This document shows, piece after piece, positions 43,877 through 53,833 of a stretch of DNA of 64,000 bases; positions within the stretch are counted from its first letter, which is position 1; the number at the start of each line of letters is the position of its first letter. The notes below the pieces were generated by a model. The model had not been told where the DNA came from and made no database searches. It saw nothing but the letters and a program-made list of their open reading frames with translations. Both the position numbers and the translations under genes were made by a program. Source of the stretch: Muricoccus harenae (GTDB taxonomy: Bacteria; Pseudomonadota; Alphaproteobacteria; Acetobacterales; Acetobacteraceae); assembly GCF_009848505.1 (NCBI RefSeq), contig NZ_WWDL01000029.1, positions 1 through 64,000 of the forward strand, in the 5' to 3' direction.

Positions 43877-45154
43877 ATGGACTGGGACGATGCGACCGCC
43901 CGCGCGGCTCTGCGCCGGATGTTCGATGCAGCCGTGCGCAGCGCCGACCCGCGCGCCATGCTCGCCCCCCACCTGCCCGGGCGTCCGGCGGGCCGGGTGG
44001 TGGTCGTCGGGGCGGGTAAATCGGCTGCGGTGATGGCTGCGGCGCTTGAAGACGCCTGGCCAGACGTGCCGATGACGGGCCTTGTCGTCACCCGCTACGG
44101 CCATGCGGTTACCACGGCCCACATCGAGGTGGTTGAGGCCTCCCACCCCGTCCCCGATGCCGCGGGCGAATCGGCCGCAGCCCGCATCCTGGCGCTGGTC
44201 CAGGGGCTGACCGCGGATGACCTTGTCCTTGCCCTGATCTCCGGAGGCGGCTCCGCGCTGATGCCTCTGGCGGCCCCGGGGCTCACCTTGGCGGACAAGC
44301 AGGCGGTGAATCGCGCGTTGCTGGCCTGCGGCGCCACGATCAACGAGATGAACGTGGTCCGCCGGCATCTTTCGGCGATCAAGGGCGGCCGCCTTGCTGC
44401 CGCAGCGCACCCGGCGCGGATGGTCACGCTGGCCATTTCGGACGTGCCGGGCGACGATCCCGCCGCCATCGCCTCCGGCCCCACCGTGCCGGACCCCAGC
44501 AGCTTCGCCGATGCCCGCGCCATCGTCGCCCGCTACGGCATCGCCCTGCCCGATGTCGTTCGCGCCCACCTGGAGGCGGCTGCGGAGGAAACGCCGAAGC
44601 CCGGCGACCCACGCCTGGCCCGGGCCGAGTACCGGATGATCGCGACGCCGCTGATGTCCCTGGAAGCGGCGGCGGCAGAGGCCCGTGCACTCGGCCTCAA
44701 CCCGATCATTCTCGGCGACGCTCTGGAGGGAGAGGCGCGCGAGGCCGGCACCCTCCTTGCCGGCATTGCTCGCTCCGTGGCCGCACATGGGCAGCCCATC
44801 GCCTCACCGGCCGTCCTGCTGTCTGGCGGCGAGACTACCGTCACCCTGGGCGGTGCGAAGGGGGCTGGCGGCCGGAATGGTGAATGCCTGCTCGGGCTTG
44901 CCGCCGCCCTGGCGGGCCACTCGGGCATTTGGGCCCTGATGGCCGACACGGACGGGATCGACGGCTCGGAGGACAATGCCGGGGCGGTCGCTACGCCGGA
45001 CACCCTCGCCCGCATCCGCGCGGCAGGTAGCGATCCGCTCGCTGCGCTTTCCGCCCATCGGAGCCACGACGTCTTCAAGACATTGGGAGACCTCGTGGTC
45101 ACCGGCCCCACCCTGACCAATGTGAACGACTTCCGGGCAATTTTGGTGACTTAG
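43877..45154 (+). CDS. ttuD: Glycerate 2-kinase (TtuD/GckA, MOFRL family)
   Basis: A 425-residue MOFRL-family kinase that phosphorylates D-glycerate to 2-phosphoglycerate. VVVGAGKSAAVMAAALEDAW, VLALISGGGSALMPLAAPGL, NEMNVVRRHLSAIKGGRLA, VPGDDPAAIASGPTVPDPS and the C-terminal GAGGRNGECLLGLAAALAG and ADTDGIDGSEDNAGAV all match. It was once called hydroxypyruvate reductase in the Agrobacterium vitis ttu cluster. ATG at 43877 follows AGGAGG. A pyruvate kinase follows after 56 nt, giving the ttuD-ttuE order that takes glycerate to PEP (with enolase) and pyruvate. Confidence 0.93.
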   Translation: MDWDDATARAALRRMFDAAVRSADPRAMLAPHLPGRPAGRVVVVGAGKSAAVMAAALEDAWPDVPMTGLVVTRYGHAVTTAHIEVVEASHPVPDAAGESAAARILALVQGLTADDLVLALISGGGSALMPLAAPGLTLADKQAVNRALLACGATINEMNVVRRHLSAIKGGRLAAAAHPARMVTLAISDVPGDDPAAIASGPTVPDPSSFADARAIVARYGIALPDVVRAHLEAAAEETPKPGDPRLARAEYRMIATPLMSLEAAAAEARALGLNPIILGDALEGEAREAGTLLAGIARSVAAHGQPIASPAVLLSGGETTVTLGGAKGAGGRNGECLLGLAAALAGHSGIWALMADTDGIDGSEDNAGAVATPDTLARIRAAGSDPLAALSAHRSHDVFKTLGDLVVTGPTLTNVNDFRAILVT

Positions 45155-45182
45155 CAAATGTAAGAAAACTGCCTCTCGCACC

Positions 45183-45206
45183 GGAAGCTTACCCGCACTA
45201 ACTTCC
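45183..45206. promoter_or_regulatory. Imperfect inverted repeat upstream of the HTH-pyruvate kinase start
   Basis: GGAAGCTTA (45183-45191) and TAACTTCC (45199-45206) form an inverted repeat with a one-base bulge and a 7-nt spacer, ending 4 nt before ATG 45211. There is no SD in this interval. A dyad here could be an operator, possibly for the HTH domain of the gene itself. Only the repeat is seen; binding is inferred. Confidence 0.4.
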
Positions 45207-45210
45207 TGCC

Positions 45211-46845
45211 ATGCGCGACAAAGCTCTCGAAGACCTTCTCGCCCGACGCGGCGCCGTGACCCGGATTGCCACAGGACTGGGCATCTCTACCGCGGCCGTC
45301 TCCCAGTGGCGCCGCATCCCCCCGGAGCGGGTGGATGAGGTGGCGCGCATCATGGAGGTTTCGACGGAAACGCTCCTCCGCCCGGATTCTCTGCCCGCAG
45401 GAGCGCCCCGCTTGGCCAGCCGCATTCCCATCCGCCGCCGCCGCCGCACCAAGATGATCGCCACCCTTGGACCGGCCAGCTCCTCCCCCGAGGTGATCGA
45501 GCGGCTGTTCCGTGCCGGCGCGGACATCTTCCGCCTAAACTTCTCCCACGGGTCACATGAGGACCACGCCGCCCGGATCGCGACCATCCGTGAGATCGAA
45601 CGCAAGACGGGCCGGCCGATCGGCATCCTCGCCGATGTCCAGGGCCCGAAGCTGCGCGTCGGCAAGTTCGCGGGCGGGCGCGTGCAGCTCCAGGCTGGCC
45701 AGACCTTCCGGCTGGACCTCTCCCCTGTCCCGGGCGACGTGCGCCGGGTCCAGCTGCCGCATCCCGAGATCATCGCCGCCGCCCGAATCGGCACCACGCT
45801 GCTGCTCGACGACGGCAAGCTCCGCCTTGGCGTCACCCGCCAGCGCGACGATCACCTGGAGACGGAAGTCCTCGTCGGCGGGCCGCTGTCGGACCGCAAG
45901 GGCGTGAACGTGCCCGACGTCGCCCTGCCCATCCCGGCACTGACCGAGAAGGACCGCGCCGACCTCGCATTCGTCCTCGATCAGGGCGTCGAGTTCATCG
46001 GCCTCTCCTTCGTGCAGCGGCCGGAGGACGTGGCTGAGGCCAAGGCCATCGCCGACGGGCGCGCCTGGATCATGGTGAAGATGGAGAAGCCCCAGGCCGT
46101 CGAGCACATGGAAGGCATCCTCGACCTCGCGGATGCGGTGATGGTCGCGCGCGGCGATCTCGGCGTGGAATGCCCGCCCGAGGAGGTGCCGCTGATCCAG
46201 AAGCGCATCATCCGCGCCGCCCGCAGCCGCGGCCTGCCGGTGGTGGTGGCGACGCAGATGCTGGAGAGCATGATCAGCGCCCCGACGCCGACGCGCGCCG
46301 AAGCATCGGACGTCGCGACGGCCGTCTTCGACGGCGCCGATGCCGTCATGCTTTCGGCCGAGACTGCCGCGGGGCAATATCCCTTCGAGGCGGTGAACAT
46401 CATGGACCGCATCGTCGCCCGCACAGAGCAGGACCCGGGCTGGCGCGCCGCGACCGACGCCGCCCGCCCCGACCCGCGCCACACTTCCTCCGACGCCATC
46501 GCCGCCGCCGCGCGCCAGGTCGCCAGCACGATCGACGCAGAAGCCATTGCCGCCTTCACCGCCACCGGCAGCACCGCCCTGCGCGTGGCTCGCGAGCGCC
46601 CCGCCGCCCCGATCATCGGCCTGACTTCGAGCGAGCGCACCGCCCGCCGCCTCGCCCTTGTCTGGGGTGTGCATCCAGTGCTGAGCAAGGAGCCGGCAAG
46701 CATGTCGGACACGGTGGCCAAGGCCGTTCGGTCCGCCGTCACCGAGGGCTTCGCCGTGGTCGGGGACGAGGTGGTGGTGGTCGCCGGCATACCCTTCGGC
46801 AAGGCCGGGACGACAAACGCGCTGCGCGTGGCGATCGTCGAGTAG
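45211..46845 (+). CDS. ttuE: Pyruvate kinase with an N-terminal YdaS/Cro-type helix-turn-helix domain
   Basis: 544 residues, about 70 more than usual. Residues 1-62 form a YdaS/Cro-like DNA-binding domain: RRGAVTRIATGLGISTAAVS, QWRRIPPERVDEVARIMEVS and then LLRPD, the LRPD ending being a mark of YdaS. After a basic linker (RIPIRRRRRTK) a full pyruvate kinase follows: TLGPASSSPEVIERLFRAGA, FRLNFSHG (108-115), DVQGPKLRVGKF, VKMEKPQAVEHMEGI with the catalytic Lys, MVARGDLGVE and the C-terminal allosteric domain with TATGSTAL-like AFTATGSTALRVA. The enzyme converts PEP and ADP to pyruvate and ATP. The frame is continuous, with no ATG or GTG at the usual position before RTK; internal starts are M48 and M82. 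With ttuC and ttuD it resembles the tartrate ttuCDE set. Confidence 0.9.
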   Translation: MRDKALEDLLARRGAVTRIATGLGISTAAVSQWRRIPPERVDEVARIMEVSTETLLRPDSLPAGAPRLASRIPIRRRRRTKMIATLGPASSSPEVIERLFRAGADIFRLNFSHGSHEDHAARIATIREIERKTGRPIGILADVQGPKLRVGKFAGGRVQLQAGQTFRLDLSPVPGDVRRVQLPHPEIIAAARIGTTLLLDDGKLRLGVTRQRDDHLETEVLVGGPLSDRKGVNVPDVALPIPALTEKDRADLAFVLDQGVEFIGLSFVQRPEDVAEAKAIADGRAWIMVKMEKPQAVEHMEGILDLADAVMVARGDLGVECPPEEVPLIQKRIIRAARSRGLPVVVATQMLESMISAPTPTRAEASDVATAVFDGADAVMLSAETAAGQYPFEAVNIMDRIVARTEQDPGWRAATDAARPDPRHTSSDAIAAAARQVASTIDAEAIAAFTATGSTALRVARERPAAPIIGLTSSERTARRLALVWGVHPVLSKEPASMSDTVAKAVRSAVTEGFAVVGDEVVVVAGIPFGKAGTTNALRVAIVE

Positions 46846-46969
46846 GCGGCATCGCCGCCGGGCTGGGTTCGGTCCATATTGGACGGGGCACGACCCCGGC
46901 GGCCATCCAGGCCCCCGGCGCTCGCGCCCGTGCCGTGCAACGGCTCTCCAGCCCGGAACGAGGATGATG

Positions 46970-47362
46970 ATGAAGCGTATCGCGATGGCCATGCTGGTGG
47001 CGGGCCTGGCCAGCTTCGCTGCTCCGGCCCAGGCCCAGCGCAACGGGCTCTATGACGTGGCCGGCGTGAACCCGGACGGCTCGCCTTATAGCGGCCAGCT
47101 GCGCATCCAGCAGGTCGGCCTCGCTTCCTGGCGCGTCGCCTGGCAGGTCGGGGATGTCCGCTACGAGGGCTACGGCATGTCGGCCGGCCCGGTCTTCTCG
47201 ATTGGCTTCACCTTCGGCGAGCGCCCGGGCATCGCGATCTATCAGGTGGGCCCGGATGGCGGCATGACCGGCCAGTGGACCCTCATCGGCAGCAGCGCCA
47301 TCGGCACCGAGACGCTCACCCCGCAGCAATCGCCGCCTACGGCCGCCGCTCCGGCCCGTTGA
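46970..47362 (+). CDS. Secreted hypothetical protein
   Basis: A 130-residue periplasmic protein. The signal peptide MKRIAMAMLVAGLASFAAPAQAQ leads into NGLYDVAGVNPDGSPYSGQL, WRVAWQVGDVRYEGYGM and GFTFGERPGIAIYQV, a beta-rich core. The repeated Gly-Tyr strands suggest a small beta-barrel or beta-sandwich. The family is not recognised. Three ATGs lie in tandem (46964, 46967, 46970); the last has the best distance from GAGG. The stop overlaps a TTG that may start the next gene. Confidence 0.75.
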   Translation: MKRIAMAMLVAGLASFAAPAQAQRNGLYDVAGVNPDGSPYSGQLRIQQVGLASWRVAWQVGDVRYEGYGMSAGPVFSIGFTFGERPGIAIYQVGPDGGMTGQWTLIGSSAIGTETLTPQQSPPTAAAPAR

Positions 47363-48138
47363 GCAATCCGGTAGCCGCCAGGCCGGGCGGCTCGGTTCCC
47401 CTCATCCCGCCGCCATTCCACGGCCCATTCCGGCGCCACGCGCTGCTCCCGGCCGCCCTGGCGACCATCGCCTGGGCGGCGCTGTTGCTGCCGTCCTGGG
47501 GGATGGACCCTATGGCTCTGGCGCCAGGAGGCGTGCTCTGCCACCTTGGGGCCTGGCTCGCCCTCTCGCGGGTAACGCCACTTCGGGCAGCCCTGGCCTT
47601 CGTTGGCCTCCTGCTCCTGTTCGCACCGCTGCCCATCATCCTGATCCCGGCAGGGCTGCTGCTCGCCGCCCTGGCCCTCCCGCTCGGCGCCATGGCCAAC
47701 TCTCTCGGCCTGCAGCCCTGGTCGGCCGGCACGCTGCTCCTTGCCCTGATCGCGGCAGGAGCGTCGGCACTGGGCGGGGCCGTGCTGGGATGGGCCGCGG
47801 TCCGGCTGCGGGGCTGGGCGGAGCGCATCCGGCCGGCCAGCGAGAGGGCGGGCTTGGCAGGCGGCGCCATCGCGGGTTTGGCCGCCCTGCCGACGGCCCT
47901 GCTTCCTCTCGTTCTCGATGCCGGAACGGTCATTCCAGCCGCTGCCGCGCTACTGGCGGCAGGCTTCGTGCCCTTCCTCCTGCTGACCTCGCGGGCTGAG
48001 GACCGGCTTCCCTCCTCCCGGCGCGTGGCGGTGTTGTTCCTGCTGGCCGCTCTTCTAGCGATGCCGGCCCTGTTCCCGGCCGCCGCACCATGGGACGCCC
48101 CCGAGAACCTCGTCCCGGCACCCGGCCTCAGGGTCTGA
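47359..48138 (+). CDS. Hypothetical multi-pass membrane protein
   Basis: A 259-residue protein with about seven hydrophobic helices, Ala/Leu-rich (LLPAALATIAWAALLLPSWG, LLLLFAPLPIILIPAGLLLA, and so on). The start is taken as TTG 47359, overlapping the upstream stop (TTGA), since no ATG precedes the first helix until 47506. The antisense strand also has a long frame, but that has Arg/Ser/Ala composition, whereas this one has the alternating hydrophobic pattern of a membrane protein. The function is unknown. Confidence 0.6.
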   Translation: MSNPVAARPGGSVPLIPPPFHGPFRRHALLPAALATIAWAALLLPSWGMDPMALAPGGVLCHLGAWLALSRVTPLRAALAFVGLLLLFAPLPIILIPAGLLLAALALPLGAMANSLGLQPWSAGTLLLALIAAGASALGGAVLGWAAVRLRGWAERIRPASERAGLAGGAIAGLAALPTALLPLVLDAGTVIPAAAALLAAGFVPFLLLTSRAEDRLPSSRRVAVLFLLAALLAMPALFPAAAPWDAPENLVPAPGLRV

Positions 48139-48262
48139 ACCGTCTCCCCCCGTCCGGAAGACCCGCCAGAGCCCGACGGCCAGCATGAACGCCGGCGGGC
48201 CGCCTGCCGGGAAGCCGCGCTCCGCAGGCGGCGCAATCAGGGTGGGTAGGAGGCCGCCAGCC

Positions 48263-48895
48263 TCAGGTGGCGTCGCCCAATGCCCGGCGCCGCAACTCGC
48301 GCCGCTTCTGCGCCCCCCCGGACAGGCGCGGATGGATGCGCAGCGCGGCGTCGAGGCTGCGCAGCGCGCCCGCGAAGTCCCCCGCATCCTCCTGCAGGTC
48401 CGAAAGGGCCAGCAGCGCGCCGAAATGCCGCGGCTCCAGCCGCAGCGCCTCCCGAAGATCCGCCGCCGCTGCCCGGCGGTCGCCCGACGCGGCCAGGGCC
48501 TGGGCCCGCAGCACCCAGGATTCGGGAAAGTCCGGCTGCAGCGTGATCGCGGCATCCAGGTCCTCCACCGCTTCGCCAACCGCGTTCGCAGCCAAGTTCT
48601 GTAGCCCCTTCCGCAGCAGCAGCCCGACGGTGGGCGTGCCGCCCTCGGCCCAGAGCGCCTGGATACGCGCCTGGATGGGCGCCGCTGCTGCCTCGTCCGG
48701 CGCCTGGGCCAGTGCATCGAGCAGCTGGTTCAGCTCTTCCCGCCGCTGGGTTCCGGCGCCCGGTCGGGGGACGGCCATGGCTGGGGGTGGAATCGCCGGT
48801 CCCACAGCTGGTCCGCCCGGAAGCGGCAGAACCTGCGCCGAAGCCATCCCGGAAAGCAGGAGGAGCGACCCGCCGATTGCCGATATGTGCTTCAT
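48263..48895 (-). CDS. Periplasmic TPR-repeat protein
   Basis: A 210-residue secreted protein. The signal peptide is MKHISAIGGSLLLLSGMASAQ, followed by a Pro-rich stretch (~22-48) and at least three TPR-like helical pairs (AVEDLDAAITLQPDFPESWV, AAADLREALRLEPRHFGALL, FAGALRSLDAALRIHPRLSG). It is a protein-interaction module of unknown partner. The start overlaps the glcF stop by ATGA (48892-48895), so it is expressed with the glycolate oxidase subunit, an unexpected pairing. Confidence 0.82.
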   Translation of the reverse strand: MKHISAIGGSLLLLSGMASAQVLPLPGGPAVGPAIPPPAMAVPRPGAGTQRREELNQLLDALAQAPDEAAAAPIQARIQALWAEGGTPTVGLLLRKGLQNLAANAVGEAVEDLDAAITLQPDFPESWVLRAQALAASGDRRAAAADLREALRLEPRHFGALLALSDLQEDAGDFAGALRSLDAALRIHPRLSGGAQKRRELRRRALGDAT

Positions 48896-50262
48896 CCAGG
48901 GGTTCCTTTCCGCCCGCGGCCGGCCTCAGCCGACCAGGGCCTCTTGCCGCGCCGCGCCGCCATCACCGCGGCCGGGGCCGGGCCGCCCGCCATCCAGTCC
49001 AGCAGCTCCACCATATGGGCCACCGGCAGGCCGCCGCCGCCGAGCTGCGTCAGGCAGCCGATATTCCCCGAGGCGACGAGATCCGCCCCCGTCCGCTGGA
49101 GGAAGTCCAGCTTGCGCTCGCGGAGCTGCCCGGCGATCTCCGGCTGGAGGATGTTGTAGGTGCCCGCGCTGCCGCAGCAGATATGCGCCTCCTGCGGCAC
49201 CCGCACCTCGAAGCCCGCCTTCTCCAGCAGGTGTTTCGGCACGGCGGTGATCTGCTGGCCGTGCTGCAGGCTGCAGGCCGCGTGATAGGCGACGGCGATC
49301 CCTGGCGTTTCTCGGCTCGGCGCGTAGCCGAACTGCGCCAGCACCTCGGACACGTCCTTTGCCAGCCCCGATACGCATGCCGCCCGCTCCCGCAGGGCCG
49401 GTTCAGCCTCGCGGAACATGTGCCCGTAATCCTTCACCGTCGTGCCGCAGCCCGAGGCATTGATCACGATCGCGTCCAGCCCTTCGCCCTCCGCCTCCGC
49501 AGCCCAGGCCTCGATGTTGCGGCGGGCCTGGGCGTGGGAATCATCCTGCCGCCCCATATGGTGCGTCAGCGCGCCGCAGCATCCCTGGCGGGCGGTCACG
49601 ATCACCTCGATCCCCATGCGGGTCAGCAGCCGGATCGTCGCCTCGTTGATGGACGGCGCCAGCACCGTCTGGGCACAGCCCGTCAGCAGCGCCACGCGGC
49701 CCCGGCGCTGGCCTTCCGCCGGGTGCACCGCGGCCCGCGCGGACTCGCCGGGCGGGGGCAGCGCTGAAGGCGCAAGGTCCAGCATCGCCCGCAGCCGCTT
49801 CGCCGTCATCGAGGTGCCGCCGATCAGCCCCCGCAGCGGCCGCGCCGCCCGCGCCCCGGCCAGGGCCGCCCGGAACAGCGCCGGCCGTGGCAGCACCGCC
49901 GCCAGCACACCGCGCAGCACCCGTTCCATGAAGGGACGCTTGTAGGTCTCCTCGATATGATGCCGGGCGTGGTCGACCAGGTGCATGTAGTGCACCCCGC
50001 TCGGGCAGGTCGTCATGCAGGAAAGGCAGGAAAGGCAGCGGTCCACATGCCGCACCTCCTCCTCCGAGGCCGCGCGGCCGGATTCCAGCATGTCCTTGAT
50101 GAGGTAGATGCGCCCGCGCGGGCTATCCAGCTCATCCCCGAGCAGCAGGAAGGTCGGGCAGGTGGCGGTGCAGAAGCCGCAATGCACGCAGGTACGCAGG
50201 ATACGGTTCGACTCCCGCATCTCCGGATCGGCGAGCTGCGCCTGCGTGAATTCGGTCCGCAT
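48892..50262 (-). CDS. glcF: Glycolate oxidase iron-sulfur subunit
   Basis: A 456-residue GlcF. Two [4Fe-4S] ferredoxin motifs are intact (CVHCGFCTATCPT and CLSCLSCMTTCPSGV), and two CCG domains follow (QGCCGALTHHMGRQ and HICCGSAGTYNILQPE). With GlcD and GlcE it passes electrons from glycolate to the quinone pool. glcD and glcE are not within the window: the region upstream of the start (50263-50645) is empty. ATG at 50260-50262. The 3-prime overlap with a TPR gene is unusual for glc operons. Confidence 0.95.
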   Translation of the reverse strand: MRTEFTQAQLADPEMRESNRILRTCVHCGFCTATCPTFLLLGDELDSPRGRIYLIKDMLESGRAASEEEVRHVDRCLSCLSCMTTCPSGVHYMHLVDHARHHIEETYKRPFMERVLRGVLAAVLPRPALFRAALAGARAARPLRGLIGGTSMTAKRLRAMLDLAPSALPPPGESARAAVHPAEGQRRGRVALLTGCAQTVLAPSINEATIRLLTRMGIEVIVTARQGCCGALTHHMGRQDDSHAQARRNIEAWAAEAEGEGLDAIVINASGCGTTVKDYGHMFREAEPALRERAACVSGLAKDVSEVLAQFGYAPSRETPGIAVAYHAACSLQHGQQITAVPKHLLEKAGFEVRVPQEAHICCGSAGTYNILQPEIAGQLRERKLDFLQRTGADLVASGNIGCLTQLGGGGLPVAHMVELLDWMAGGPAPAAVMAARRGKRPWSAEAGRGRKGTPG

Positions 50263-50645
50263 CCCATCCCCTCGTTCTATCCAGGGCAACCATACGCCCC
50301 CGGCACCGTTGGTCCAGAAGAAGAACAGACCCAGCCCGCAGCCTCGTCCGGCCGGCTGATTATAGGGGTACTGGAGGCCGCATGCCCACGCTTCCCAACC
50401 GTCTCGCGCGGCCTTTGTCGGCGGATGCCTCGCGCCTCGGCGCCAAGGAAGCCGAGCGGCAGGCCAGCCTTCTTGCCGTGCCCGGGCGGGTCACCACAGG
50501 CTTTCCCGGCGATGGCGGGCGTCCCATCCTGCCCGGCGGCGGCCCCGCCCGTTCCAGCGCACGGCGCTCGCCTTTTCTCTGGTGGCGGGCTGACCAGTAG
50601 TCGCCAGGGCCCGCCTCCGGCACGGAGGCAGGCCCGGCGGGCGCC
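50263..50645. other. Intergenic region between glcF and purA
   Basis: It holds the glcF promoter side and the purA terminator. A 72-codon plus-strand frame (50382-50600, MPTLPNRLARPLSADASRLG and a Pro/Gly/Arg-rich rest) has no SD and no recognisable domain, so it is not called. No repeat or RNA gene was seen. Confidence 0.45.
50607..50635 (-). terminator. Hairpin after purA
   Basis: A long GC-rich stem, GGGCC and GCCTCCG pairing with CGGAGGC and GGCCC (one mismatch, loop GCA), starts 11 nt past the minus-strand purA stop. No U-tract. Confidence 0.65.
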
Positions 50646-51935
<1,290 letters not shown>

Positions 51936-51939
51936 GGAA

Positions 51940-53082
51940 CTACTCCTCGGTCAGGGGCACGGCATTCGCGCCGCGCAATTCATGCGTGCAGCCCAGGCCG
52001 CGCGCGGTATCGGCCGCCGAGAGGGCGGCCACGGTTACATATCCGGCGCTACGCAGTACGGCGGCCGCGGCGGGATCATGCCCGGCCGGGAGGAAGACGC
52101 GATCCGGCGAGGCCGACAACGGCGCCGCCCGCAACGCGGCATCCGGATAGAGGCTGAGCCCGGTCGCCGGCTCTTCCCCGCTCACATAGCGGCCGCCTCG
52201 CCCTAATTCGCCGGTGCGGCCTGGTCCGTAGAGGGTGAAGGCCACGCCGGTGTGGTAGCGGAAGCCGCGGAACTCCACCGGGTCCAGCGTGATGCGCAGC
52301 TCCGGCAGGCGGCGCCGGAGAGCGGCGATCACCTCCGCGGCATTATCGGCGATCCGGCGCGGGCCATCCGGTAGCGGCGCGGCGCGCAGGGCTTCCAGCG
52401 CCCGGTCGGTCGGCCCGGCGGCGGCCAGAAGCGCGGTGAGGAAGATGGCGGGCGGCCCGGCCAGCTCGGCCAGCCGCGCCACCTCGGCGGCATCCTTGCG
52501 GTCCAGCGCGCGGGCCAGGCGGGAGCGTGCCGTCCCTTCCAGCCCCGCCGCATCCAGGAGGGCGGGCGACATGGCCGGCAGGGTGATGTCCAGCGCCACA
52601 TCGGCGATGCCCACGGCGGCCAGGGCCTCGACGCCGAGGGCGGCCGCCTCGGCATCCGCCTCGGCGCTGTCCACGCCGATCAGCTCCACCCCCAGCTGGG
52701 GCAGTTGCCGTTCGGGCGCGATTTGCGTACCGCGCACCCGCAACACCTGCCCCGCATAGGAAAGGCGCAGCGGCCGCGGCACGTCCCGCAGCCGCGTCGC
52801 GGCGATCCGCGCCACCTGCGGTGTGGTGTCGGCGCGAAGCCCCATCATCCGCTGGCTGACCGGGTCCATCAGCCGGAAGGTCTGGTCCGCCAGGGCGGCG
52901 CCCGATCCGGTCAGCAGCCCTTCCTCAAATTCCAGCAGCGGCGGCTTCACCCGCTCATAGCCATGGCTGGCGAAGACCGACATCATCGCCTCCACCAGGG
53001 CTGCCTCCCGCGCCGCCTCGGGCGGCAGAAGGTCGGACAGGCCGGCGGGCAGCAGGGCCGGGTTGGGCGGGTCGTCGGTCAT
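51940..53082 (-). CDS. hisZ: ATP phosphoribosyltransferase regulatory subunit
   Basis: A 380-residue HisZ, a catalytically dead class II histidyl-tRNA synthetase-like protein that activates the short-form HisG for histidine synthesis. [47 protein letters not shown] and the C-terminal [20 protein letters not shown] are visible. It lacks an anticodon-binding domain, and its length separates it from HisS. Its neighbour purA is 4 nt downstream. hisG is not in the window. Confidence 0.93.
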   Translation of the reverse strand: MTDDPPNPALLPAGLSDLLPPEAAREAALVEAMMSVFASHGYERVKPPLLEFEEGLLTGSGAALADQTFRLMDPVSQRMMGLRADTTPQVARIAATRLRDVPRPLRLSYAGQVLRVRGTQIAPERQLPQLGVELIGVDSAEADAEAAALGVEALAAVGIADVALDITLPAMSPALLDAAGLEGTARSRLARALDRKDAAEVARLAELAGPPAIFLTALLAAAGPTDRALEALRAAPLPDGPRRIADNAAEVIAALRRRLPELRITLDPVEFRGFRYHTGVAFTLYGPGRTGELGRGGRYVSGEEPATGLSLYPDAALRAAPLSASPDRVFLPAGHDPAAAAVLRSAGYVTVAALSAADTARGLGCTHELRGANAVPLTEE

Positions 53083-53263
53083 GGGGGAGTGGAAGACGCT
53101 CGCGGTTTTTTCGCGGGGTGAATGGCAGCGGCAGCCCGATGCCGCAAGCCCGATCGGCCGGGGTCAGGGACCGGCCCGCGGCATGGCCCGCGCCGGGAAG
53201 GTGGCCGTGCCCTTGCCCACCCTCCCCCGCCTGACCATCCTGGCAGGCGGAGTGACCCGCCGC

Positions 53264-53791
53264 ATGAAGCCTTCACCATTCGCCGTCGCCCTGCTTCTCC
53301 CGCTCGCGGCCTGCGGCGGCGGTGGGGTGCAAAGCGCCATCGGCCAGATCGGCGTCGCCGATCCACTGCGCATCGTGGCCCGCGTGGCCCCCTTCGAATT
53401 CGGGAACACGGAGCAGCTCAAGGGCCGGCCCGCCGAGGCGGCCGAGGCGGCAACGCGGATCGAAACCTTCGCCAATGCCGCCGAAACCGACCCGTACTGG
53501 ACCCATCCCCAGAACGCGACCCTCCTGCCGCAACTCCAGATCGCCCGACGCGAGTTTCGCGCTGCGCTGGGCATCTCTCCGCGGGTCCCGAACGAGGTCG
53601 CGATGGTTTCGCTCGGTGAGGCCGCCCGGGCCCTCTATGCCTACAACACGCCGGCGGCCGAGGCCGCCCTCGCGCCGGTGGGTGGCGCCTCGGTCATGGC
53701 GCGCCTGTCCGACCTCCCCCGCCTGCCCCGGGTGGAGGAGGCATTTCAGGCCATGGCGATCGAGGCGAACCAGCCCAGGCTCGGCCGCTAA
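53264..53791 (+). CDS. Hypothetical lipoprotein
   Basis: A 175-residue lipoprotein. The signal MKPSPFAVALLLPLAAC carries the lipobox LAAC with Cys17, then GGGGVQSAIGQIGVADPLRI. The mature part is mainly helical (AEAATRIETFANAAETDPYW, LLPQLQIARREFRAALGI, VEEAFQAMAIEANQPRLG). ATG at 53264 has GGCGGAG upstream. The domain is not recognised; a similar Ala/Glu pattern occurs in other Acetobacteraceae lipoproteins. It is divergent from hisZ and 42 nt before a TPR-GT fusion. Confidence 0.74.
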   Translation: MKPSPFAVALLLPLAACGGGGVQSAIGQIGVADPLRIVARVAPFEFGNTEQLKGRPAEAAEAATRIETFANAAETDPYWTHPQNATLLPQLQIARREFRAALGISPRVPNEVAMVSLGEAARALYAYNTPAAEAALAPVGGASVMARLSDLPRLPRVEEAFQAMAIEANQPRLGR

Positions 53792-53833
53792 CCGCCCCTT
53801 CACCTTTCGTCGCGCAGGATCCCCACGGCCAAG

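Noticed and set aside
50382-50600. 72-residue hypothetical protein
   Set aside because: No SD, no conserved pattern, and Pro/Gly/Arg-rich composition typical of random frames here.
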